Origin: JAGMDK01 sp023128695
GTDB taxonomy: Bacteria > Planctomycetota > Phycisphaerae > UBA1845 > Fen-1342
Reading direction: 5' to 3'
Length of the DNA stretch: 19,382 bases
Assembly (NCBI GenBank): GCA_030628805.1
Contig: DAOVQG010000045.1
Coordinates: 1 to 19,382 of the forward strand
Shown: piece by piece, positions 7,042-12,886 of the stretch
Layout: every line of letters starts with the position of its first letter
Numbering within the stretch: position 1 is the first letter of the stretch
Notes under the pieces: generated by a model
Databases searched by the model: none
Told to the model about the DNA's origin: nothing
The model's input: only the letters and a program-made list of their open reading frames with translations
Program-made: the position numbers and the translations under genes

Positions 7042-7474
7042 GTTTGCCTCGCGGCCGTTTGCAACAGAGTTTCATGCCACCCAACAGCAACATCGTCAAC
7101 GGCACTGTGCCGCACGGGGTGCAGTCGCAGCAGCCCGGCACAACTGGAGTGACTTGGCCGTCCTGATCCTCCGCCACCTCCTCCTCTTCGTCGTCGTCGG
7201 AGTCGCAGGCATCACCGAAACCATCGCCGTCTTGATCTTCCTGGAGCGGGTTGGCGTGGCCGGGGCAGTTATCGCATTCATCGCCGAGGCCGTCGCCGTC
7301 TGTATCGAACTGGTTGTAGTTATAGACATCCGGGCAATTGTCTTCGGTGTTGAGCACTCCGTCGTCGTCCCGGTCGTTTTCCGTTGCGAGCGCTTCAGCT
7401 CCCGTTGCCAGGATCAAGCTCGTCGAAATCACGGCCACCAAACCGGCGAACCTCATGTTTTCGATTGGTTTCAT
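7034..7474 (-). CDS. Secreted thrombospondin type 3 repeat protein with C-terminal anchor-like tail
   Basis: A 146-residue protein. Residues 1-29 are a Sec signal (MKPIENMRF, hydrophobic core, ATGAEA cleavage-like site). Residues 34-95 hold calcium-binding TSP3-type repeats: DRDDDGVLNTEDNCP, DTDGDGLGDECDNCP and DQDGDGFGDACD. An acidic EEEE linker follows. The tail (112-146) is cysteine-rich (GCCDCTPCG), then a short hydrophobic segment TVPLTMLLLGG, then CCKRPRGKRG; this Cys-membrane-basic order resembles bacterial C-terminal sorting signals. The start ATG 7474 is preceded by a promoter at 7530-7558. A longer reading from 7678 is rejected because its first residues translate a dispersed repeat. 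The last eight bases overlap the start of lnt, so it heads an operon with lnt and the HEAT lipoprotein gene. Confidence 0.85.
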   Translation of the reverse strand: MKPIENMRFAGLVAVISTSLILATGAEALATENDRDDDGVLNTEDNCPDVYNYNQFDTDGDGLGDECDNCPGHANPLQEDQDGDGFGDACDSDDDEEEEVAEDQDGQVTPVVPGCCDCTPCGTVPLTMLLLGGMKLCCKRPRGKRG

Positions 7475-7529
7475 GTCTCCAGCCCTGCTTCTGTGATGGC
7501 CGCACTCACACCGTTGTTGTCCTGAAGGT

Positions 7530-7558
7530 AATATATTGGCGCAGGTGTTTAACGGCAA
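7530..7558 (-). promoter_or_regulatory. Sigma70-like promoter of the TSP3-lnt-HEAT operon
   Basis: On the - strand, TTGCCG (7558-7553) and TATATT (7535-7530) are spaced by exactly 17 bases. The -10 box matches the consensus at five of six positions and the -35 box at four. The predicted transcript would start near 7523, giving a leader of about 50 bases before ATG 7474. It was found by reading the sequence, not by scoring a model. Confidence 0.55.
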
Positions 7559-7564
7559 GCATCG

Positions 7565-7680
7565 TAGTGCTCCATTACATCTCAATTGATGGATGGGTGG
7601 CACGGCTGTGTCAGCCGTGTACAAGTCGCAGGTATTCACGGCCGACACGGCCGTGCCACCCGACGTGCCACCCGACACAC
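7565..7680. repeat. Palindromic repeat family D (GGGTGGCACGGC...GCCGTGCCACCC)
   Basis: Left arm 7595-7619 (GGGTGGCACGGCTGTGTCAG then CCGTG) and right arm 7637-7661 are inverted copies with two mismatches over 25 bp and a 17-base loop. A partial copy GACGTGCCACCCGAC follows at 7662-7676. A TAGTGCTCCATTACA leader at 7565 resembles the one at 853. The repeat sits upstream of the TSP3 operon promoter and downstream of trpE. Confidence 0.8.
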
Positions 7681-7724
7681 CCGTAGGATACGTCCCGGAC
7701 GCACCTTCATCTGCTGCTCAGTCA

Positions 7725-9299
7725 TCACGTCAGGACAGCCGTACCAGCTTCGCCGAACCGCTCCTCCGCCGTGCGGATTGCGCTCAACAGGCTTTGGGCT
7801 TTGTTGAGTGTTTCCTGGTATTCCCGCTCCGGGACGGAGTCGGCCACGATGCCGGCGCCGACCTGCACGTAGGCTTTGTATTGTCCGCCACCCGTCGGCT
7901 GCGCCACCAGCGTGCGTAACGCGATGCAGGTGTCCATATTCCCCGCGAAATCGACGTACCCGACCGCGCCGGCGTACGGGCCGCGGCGGGTCGGCTCGCA
8001 CTCGTCGATGATCTCCAGGGCCCGCACCTTCGGGGCTCCGCTGACCGTCCCGACCGGCAGCGTGGCCCGCAGGGCATCGAACGCCGTTTTCCCGTCCGCC
8101 AATTCGCCGGTCACGGTGCTGGAGATGTGCATCACGTGGCTGTAGTACTCGACCGTCATGACGTCGCTGAGGCGGACGGTGTTCGGCTTGGAGACGCGGC
8201 CGACGTCGTTGCGGCCCAGGTCCACCAGCATCACGTGCTCGGCCCGCTCCTTCGGGTCGGCCAGCAACTCTTCCCGCAGCCGGCGATCCTCCTCCTCCGT
8301 CCGCCCCCGGCGGCGGGTCCCCGCCAACGGCCGATTGGTCACGACGCCGTCCTCCACGCGGCACATGACCTCCGGGCTCGCGCCCACCAGCACAACCTGC
8401 GGGCTCTTGAGGTAGAACATAAACGGCGAAGGGTTGATGACCCGCAGAGCACGATAGATGTTCAGCGGATCGGCCGCCGTTTCCACCAGCAGCCGCTGCG
8501 AAGGCACGACCTGGAAGATGTCGCCGGCCCGGATGTACTCCTTGCAGCGATCGACGACCTGCTCGAAGGCGGCTTGCTCGAAATTGCTCGTATAGCGCTC
8601 GGTGGCGGGCGCCGGCAGCGTGATCCGGGTGGGTCTCAGGACGGAGGGCCGCTCCAGGCGTTCCACCAACTCCTCGATCCGCCCCGCGGCTGCCTCGTAC
8701 GCCGCGCGCCGCTGCGTCGCATTCGCGTTGTCCGGGACATTGGCGTGCGCTACGACGAGCACAATCTTGTGCACGTGGTCGAAGACGATCATCGTCTCGT
8801 AGATGTCGAACAGCAGGTCGGGCAGCCCGCGGTCGTCCGCCGGGGCGCTGGGCAGCCGTTCGTAGTAGCGCACCGTGTCGTACGCGGCGTAACCGACCGC
8901 CCCGCCGACGAAGCGTGGCAGGCCCGGCAGCACGGGAGCCCGGTAGCGCTTCAAGGTCTGCTCGAGCAGGGCGAGCGGATCGTCACTCTCTTGTTCGTAC
9001 GTGTGACAATCCCCTTTTTCAACGCCTTGTTGGCCGTTGTGGTTGTCGATCCACCGGACGCGTTCGCGAATGGTCTCGAACGTCCACGCCGGGTCGGCCC
9101 CGAGAAACGAGTAGCGGGCCACGTTCTCGCCCCCCACCACGCTCTCCAGCAGAAACGCCCGCGGCGAATCCGCCTGAAGCCGCGCGAACGCACTCAGCGG
9201 CGTCATGTCGTCACAGATCAGCGTCGCCACCAGCGGCACGCTGTTGAACCGCGCCGCTAACTCCTCAAAATGGTCGAAGGTGGGGTTGATGGGTTCCAT
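7725..9299 (-). CDS. trpE: Anthranilate synthase component I
   Basis: Makes anthranilate from chorismate, with ammonia supplied by the glutaminase subunit TrpG: the first step of tryptophan synthesis, in the cytoplasm. The 524-residue protein has the family order: an N-terminal regulatory part with FLLES (residues 49-53, the tryptophan-feedback site region), then the chorismate-binding domain with DIFQVVPSQR (260-269), NPSPFMFYL (289-297), RPLAGTRRRG (323-332), EHVMLVDLGRND (354-365), GTVSGAPK (417-424), GPYAGAVGY (440-448) and VGAGIVADSVPEREYQET (480-497). No trpG is present in the window. ATG 9299 lies inside the 3' end of rimO (43 bp overlap) with no clear ribosome binding site, so it is likely translated from the rimO message. 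Confidence 0.96.
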   Translation of the reverse strand: MEPINPTFDHFEELAARFNSVPLVATLICDDMTPLSAFARLQADSPRAFLLESVVGGENVARYSFLGADPAWTFETIRERVRWIDNHNGQQGVEKGDCHTYEQESDDPLALLEQTLKRYRAPVLPGLPRFVGGAVGYAAYDTVRYYERLPSAPADDRGLPDLLFDIYETMIVFDHVHKIVLVVAHANVPDNANATQRRAAYEAAAGRIEELVERLERPSVLRPTRITLPAPATERYTSNFEQAAFEQVVDRCKEYIRAGDIFQVVPSQRLLVETAADPLNIYRALRVINPSPFMFYLKSPQVVLVGASPEVMCRVEDGVVTNRPLAGTRRRGRTEEEDRRLREELLADPKERAEHVMLVDLGRNDVGRVSKPNTVRLSDVMTVEYYSHVMHISSTVTGELADGKTAFDALRATLPVGTVSGAPKVRALEIIDECEPTRRGPYAGAVGYVDFAGNMDTCIALRTLVAQPTGGGQYKAYVQVGAGIVADSVPEREYQETLNKAQSLLSAIRTAEERFGEAGTAVLT

Positions 9300-10720
9300 G
9301 CCGGTAGTTTACCACTTATCAGCAGATCATAACCATCCGTTGCCACACAGCGAGCCGGTACGAACTCCCCGGGTGTGACCGTAACGCTATCTAAGTAGCA
9401 CACGGCGTCCACATCCGGCGCCTGACCGGCGTGTCGGGCGACGGCGCGACGCTCCTCGCCGAGGCCGTCCACGACGACGTCGAATCGTTCGCCCACACGT
9501 CGCCGGGCGGCGGCGAAGGCGATCTCCTGCTGCCCGAGCATGAGCCGCTCGTAACGCTCTTCTTTGGCGGTCTGCTCAAGTTGACCATCCATCTTTCCGG
9601 CAGGTGTGTCCGGTTCCAACGAGTACTTGAACGTGCCGAGCGCGTCGAAGCGGAAGTCGCGGACGAATTCGAGCAGCTCTCCGAACTCCGCCTCAGTCTC
9701 GCCGGGGAAGCCGACGATGAATGTCGTTCGGATCGTCACGCCGGGAATGCGACCCCGGAGCTTTTCGAGCAGCGCCTCGGTCTGCTTCCGCGTCACTCGG
9801 CGGCCCATCACCTTGAGCAGGCGGTCGTTGATGTGCTGGAGCGGGAGGTCGATGTACTTGACGAACCGCTCGCACTCCGCGAGGGCTTCAATCATCGCGT
9901 CAGTGAACGCCGACGGATACGCGTACATCAGCCGAATCCAGCGCGCCCCGTCGCAGTCCTCGTTGAGCGTCCGCAGCAGGCCGGCCAGACCGGGCTCGTA
10001 GCCGATATCGCGGCCGTAGCCGGTCGTGTCCTGCCCGATCAGGATCAATTCCCGCGTCCCGTCGGCGATCAGCTCGCGACACTCGGCCACGATCCGGTCC
10101 GGCGACTTGCAGTGCAACGGCCCGCGGATGGCGGGAATCGTGCAAAAGGTGCACTGCTGGTCGCAGCCCTCACTGATACGGACATATGCATAATGCCGCG
10201 GCGTCAGACGCAGCCGACCCTGATCGGACCACGGCTGGGGGTGATAGTCGCCGAGGTAGAGATTAAGGGCTTTGCCGCGCTCGTGGCGCCACACGGCCCG
10301 GACGACGTCGTCGCGGTTATTGACGCCGACGAGGGCGTCGATTTCAGGCACTTCCTCGAGCAGCTTCCGGCCGTCGCGCTGGACGAGGCACCCGGCGACG
10401 ACCAGCCGCCGCAATTCACCCCGCCGTTTGCGCTCGGCCAGTTCGCGAATGACGTCGAGGGCTTCCTGTCGGGCGGAGTCGAGGAAGCCACAGGTATTGA
10501 CGACGATCACATCGGCGGCCGACTCATCGCCACTAATGACGGCCCCCGACTCGGCGATCTGCCCGAGCATCTTCTCGGAGTCGACGAGGTTCTTGACGCA
10601 GCCGAGCGAGACGAGGCCGACCAGGGGGGGCTCGACACTTTCAGGCCCGCTCACCGGCAAGGCGCTTCCGCGTTTCTTACTCGTCGCTTCACGTCGTTTC
10701 TGTTTTTTCCGCTTTGGCAT
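9257..10720 (-). CDS. rimO: Ribosomal protein S12 methylthiotransferase
   Basis: A radical-SAM enzyme that methylthiolates an aspartate of ribosomal protein S12. The 487-residue protein shows the UPF0004 domain with three cysteines (SLGCVKN Cys41, NTCGF Cys77, AGCLVQR Cys111), the radical-SAM site EGCDQQCTFC (Cys186, Cys190, Cys193), the LPLQH segment (292-296), and a C-terminal TRAM domain (about 402-468). The SLGCVKNLVDSE and EGCDQQCTFCTIPAIRG wording fits RimO rather than MiaB. A basic extension (MPKRKKQKRREATSKKRG) precedes the domain. The last 17 residues, after DGYDLLISG, extend beyond a typical RimO end and overlap the start of trpE. The upstream gap holds a repeat mosaic and no strong promoter was recognised. 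Confidence 0.95.
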   Translation of the reverse strand: MPKRKKQKRREATSKKRGSALPVSGPESVEPPLVGLVSLGCVKNLVDSEKMLGQIAESGAVISGDESAADVIVVNTCGFLDSARQEALDVIRELAERKRRGELRRLVVAGCLVQRDGRKLLEEVPEIDALVGVNNRDDVVRAVWRHERGKALNLYLGDYHPQPWSDQGRLRLTPRHYAYVRISEGCDQQCTFCTIPAIRGPLHCKSPDRIVAECRELIADGTRELILIGQDTTGYGRDIGYEPGLAGLLRTLNEDCDGARWIRLMYAYPSAFTDAMIEALAECERFVKYIDLPLQHINDRLLKVMGRRVTRKQTEALLEKLRGRIPGVTIRTTFIVGFPGETEAEFGELLEFVRDFRFDALGTFKYSLEPDTPAGKMDGQLEQTAKEERYERLMLGQQEIAFAAARRRVGERFDVVVDGLGEERRAVARHAGQAPDVDAVCYLDSVTVTPGEFVPARCVATDGYDLLISGKLPAWNPSTPPSTILRS

Positions 10721-10852
10721 ACTGGGGGCTCATCAGCCGGCTCATCTTTCCCTAAGCGTAGCAGTCTGCTACTCTTGCAGCAAATGTGCCGGACGCAGTG
10801 GCCAATGATGCTGGTGCCATTTCCGGTCAGAGGCTTTCGCGCGTGGAGGTGG

Positions 10853-11017
10853 CGCGCTAGGCCCGGCATTTATGCCGGGTTGCGCGCTAGGCCCAGCATT
10901 TATGCCGGGTTGAAGGGTCGAAGTCAGAATCCCCTCCTTTCCCCCGCCGCCTTCGGCGGCGGGGGAAAGGAGGGGGAATAAAGCTCGTTTACCCGGCATA
11001 AATGCCGGGCCTAGCGC
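10853..11017. repeat. Repeat mosaic: family C units flanking a 21-bp perfect hairpin
   Basis: Two direct copies of GCGCTAGGCCCGGCATTTAT plus GCCGGGTTG lie at 10854-10882 and 10884-10912, and one inverted copy at 10991-11017. Each holds its own CCGGCAT/ATGCCGG palindrome. They flank a 45-base hairpin at 10931-10975. The outer copies can pair with each other, making a nested palindrome of about 165 bases between the divergent rimO and TCM genes. Confidence 0.85.
10931..10975. repeat. Perfect 21-bp hairpin with a TTC loop
   Basis: CCCCTCCTTTCCCCCGCCGC (plus C) at 10931-10951 pairs base for base with 10955-10975; the loop is only three bases (TTC, 10952-10954). A stem this long with no mismatch is rare by chance. 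It is purine-rich on one strand. No T-run follows on either strand, so it is not a standard intrinsic terminator. Confidence 0.9.
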
Positions 11018-11038
11018 TGCCACGGAACAAGGCTCCCG

Positions 11039-11100
11039 ACGGCCGGTACGGGGCCCGGCCGCTACATTGGGACGGCCGGTACGGGGCCCGGCCGCTACAT
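11039..11100. repeat. Tandem pair of family B repeats (CGGCCGG...CCGGCCG type)
   Basis: Two identical 29-bp units, ACGGCCGGTACGGGGCCCGG then CCGCTACAT, at 11039-11067 and 11072-11100 with a four-base spacer (TGGG). Related units occur at 15075-15197 and 18500-18616. All end or begin with the CTACAT/ATGTAG element. Each forms a stem of about 7 bp. Confidence 0.9.
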
Positions 11101-11156
11101 ACAACTCAGAAAATGTGGGTAATAGCAAGCCCAAGAGCAGTGGCCCATCATGGCAC

Positions 11157-11185
11157 TTGCATATACGGTGTATGTTAGGTATAGT
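11157..11185 (+). promoter_or_regulatory. Sigma70-like promoter of the TCM/TcmP pair
   Basis: TTGCAT (11157-11162) and TATAGT (11180-11185) are separated by 17 bases. Matches to consensus are four or five of six each. The predicted transcript start near 11192 leaves a leader of about 14 bases with GGAGAG as ribosome binding site before ATG 11206. It lies just downstream of the repeat mosaic, so the cassette appears to carry its own promoter. Confidence 0.55.
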
Positions 11186-11205
11186 TCATAACCTGGAGAG
11201 CGGGT

Positions 11206-12015
11206 ATGGCACAGATGTCAAGCATCGAGTGGACCAACTCGACTTGGAACCCGGTGGTCGGCTGCACGAAGGTCAGCACCGGGTGCCAAAACTGCTATGC
11301 CGAACGAATGGCGAAGCGGCTGGCGGCGATAGCGCGCAGCGCCCGGCGACGCGGCATCAACCCCGGCCGCACGGCGAATTACCTCTCCGTGGTCAACACC
11401 CGCGGCCGGTGGAACGGCCGGATCCACCTCGATCATGCGGCGGTTGAAGATCCATACCACTGGAAGCGCCCGCGCCTGGTTTTCGTCAACTCAATGAGCG
11501 ATCTGTTCCACGAACACGTTCCGCTCGGCTTCATCCAGCGTGTATTCGGGGTGATGAATCAGTGTCCGCAACACACGTTTCAAATTCTGACGAAACGGCC
11601 ACACCTCGCGGCCGAATACTCACGTTGTCTTGCTTGGACCTCCAATATCTGGCTAGGCACGAGTATCGAAGACGCGAGTGTTATGGTTCGTGTCACTCAA
11701 CTTCGCAGTACTGGCGCCCTGATCAAGTTTCTATCCCTCGAGCCGTTGCTCGGGCCGGTTCCCCGCCTACCGTTGTCCGGGATCGATTGGGTAATCGTCG
11801 GGGGCGAATCCGGGCCTGGCGCGAGGCCCATGGAGCCTGACTGGGTTGGCGCGATTCGTGACCGTTGCGTTGCATGCGGCGTACCGTTCTTCTTCAAGCA
11901 GTGGGGCGGTGTGAACAAGAAATGTGCGGGACGATTGTTGGATGGGCGCACGTGGGATGAAATGCCGTCCGTCAACAGTGGGGAATGCCAACATGCTCGA
12001 ATTGCCACCGCCTAA
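11206..12015 (+). CDS. Three-Cys-motif Gp37/Gp68-like (DUF5131-type) protein
   Basis: A 269-residue protein of the phage Gp37/Gp68 family, often found beside TcmP. The N-terminal signature IEWTNSTWNPVVGC...GC..CYAE contains the three-cysteine motif: Cys20, Cys27 and Cys30 (CX6CX2C). Other conserved family stretches are VFVNSMSDLFHEHV (92-105), ILTKRP (127-132), WLGTSIED (149-156), LSLEPLLG (176-183), VGGESGPGARPM (198-209) and FFFKQWGG (228-235). The cysteine triad next to an aromatic residue, with a barrel-like repeat of beta-strand motifs, recalls a radical-SAM iron-sulfur site; the chemistry is not established. Ribosome binding site GGAG precedes ATG 11206; ATG 11215 is an alternative. The 3' end overlaps the tcmP start by 23 bp. 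Transferred-gene character is likely. Confidence 0.93.
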   Translation: MAQMSSIEWTNSTWNPVVGCTKVSTGCQNCYAERMAKRLAAIARSARRRGINPGRTANYLSVVNTRGRWNGRIHLDHAAVEDPYHWKRPRLVFVNSMSDLFHEHVPLGFIQRVFGVMNQCPQHTFQILTKRPHLAAEYSRCLAWTSNIWLGTSIEDASVMVRVTQLRSTGALIKFLSLEPLLGPVPRLPLSGIDWVIVGGESGPGARPMEPDWVGAIRDRCVACGVPFFFKQWGGVNKKCAGRLLDGRTWDEMPSVNSGECQHARIATA

Positions 12016-12820
12016 AGACGACGGCCTCATCATTCCAGAAGTCGGTCAATGGTCTCGAGACAAGCATCATTTTCTCCTCCGGTACATCGATGCATTCACG
12101 ACCGCGATGCATAAGAAACGGTGGGCAGGCTTGCATTACATCGACCTTTTCGCCGGGGCGGGAATAGAACGGCTCAAGAAATCCAAGCAATTGGATTGGG
12201 GGTCTCCCCTCATTGCCGCCCAGGCGCGATACGCGTTCGACGGCTTGCATTTGTGTGAGTTTGACGAGCAGAGGTGTCACGCGCTCGGAACACGACTGCG
12301 CACTACAAAGACGAAGTCGGAAATCCAAGTGTTGCGTGGCAATGCCAACGAGAAAGTTCACGAAATAGTGACATCGATTCCCAGCCGCGCACTGTGCTTG
12401 GCTTTTCTTGATCCGTATGGACTTCACCTCGACTATGAGACGTTGAAAACGCTGGCTGTGAGACGCGCGGATCTAATAATCTTCTTTCCTGATCGTCTTG
12501 ATATCTTGCGGAACTGGGAGACCTATTACTGGGACAATCCAAAATCGAATCTCGATCGCGTGATGGGTCCAGACGCTGATTGGCGCGGTGTTCGGGACAG
12601 CACGCCGCGGAATCGATGGCTGAAAGCATTTCTTGGTCTGTATCGTACTCAGATTGCCAAGTTGGGCTATACAGAGTTTGAGCAAGAAGCTATTCCCAGC
12701 ACTGGCCGTCGGCTGTACTGGTTGATTTTCTGCTCCCGGTCGAAGATAGGGGTGAGGATATGGCGCAAGATCGCGTTGAAGAAGCCGGATAAACAAAACA
12801 CTTTCTACTTCGACGCCTAG
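11993..12820 (+). CDS. tcmP: Three-Cys-motif partner protein TcmP
   Basis: A 275-residue protein recognised as TcmP, the named partner of the three-Cys-motif protein encoded just upstream. Visible are YIDLFAGAG (residues 49-57), which looks like the SAM-binding loop of Rossmann methyltransferases, GSPLIA (70-75), an acidic CEFDEQRC segment (88-95) at the expected end of strand 2, and FLDPYGLHLDYETL (138-151), similar in place to the DPPY motif of DNA/RNA amino-methyltransferases. A methyltransferase-like fold is therefore likely; the substrate is unknown. ATG 11993 is chosen over 11924, which would overlap the upstream gene by 92 bp and add unconserved residues. Base composition is clearly more AT-rich than neighbouring recG and rimO, consistent with transfer. 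It converges on recG. Confidence 0.9.
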   Translation: MLELPPPKDDGLIIPEVGQWSRDKHHFLLRYIDAFTTAMHKKRWAGLHYIDLFAGAGIERLKKSKQLDWGSPLIAAQARYAFDGLHLCEFDEQRCHALGTRLRTTKTKSEIQVLRGNANEKVHEIVTSIPSRALCLAFLDPYGLHLDYETLKTLAVRRADLIIFFPDRLDILRNWETYYWDNPKSNLDRVMGPDADWRGVRDSTPRNRWLKAFLGLYRTQIAKLGYTEFEQEAIPSTGRRLYWLIFCSRSKIGVRIWRKIALKKPDKQNTFYFDA

Positions 12821-12886
12821 TAAAACAACGCGTAACGCAATCCTGTTCCAACAATAGTAACCACAAATCTATATTGTTACCCTCCG
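12821..12886. other. Convergent gap between tcmP and recG
   Basis: This short AT-rich gap holds a weak inverted repeat, AACAATA (12850-12856) with TATTGTT (12872-12878). The stem is only seven A/T-rich pairs and no T-run follows, so a terminator is possible on position alone but not supported by structure. Confidence 0.3.

Noticed and set aside
7475..7678. N-terminal extension of the TSP3 protein to 7678
   Set aside because: The added residues are a translation of the family D repeat, and the promoter at 7530-7558 and the signal peptide at 7474 support the shorter form.
8127..9260. 377-residue + strand open frame opposite trpE
   Set aside because: Shadow of trpE; Arg/His/Gln-rich low-complexity translation, no motifs.
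10931..10975. Intrinsic terminator
   Set aside because: The stem is long and stable but no T-run follows on either strand, and it lies between divergent genes where no terminator is needed.
9431..10981. 516-residue + strand open frame opposite rimO
   Set aside because: It is the antisense shadow of rimO, whose cysteines and TRAM domain are clear; its end also translates repeats.
11039..11100. CRISPR array
   Set aside because: Only two units with a four-base spacer and a self-complementary sequence; no unique spacers and no cas genes.
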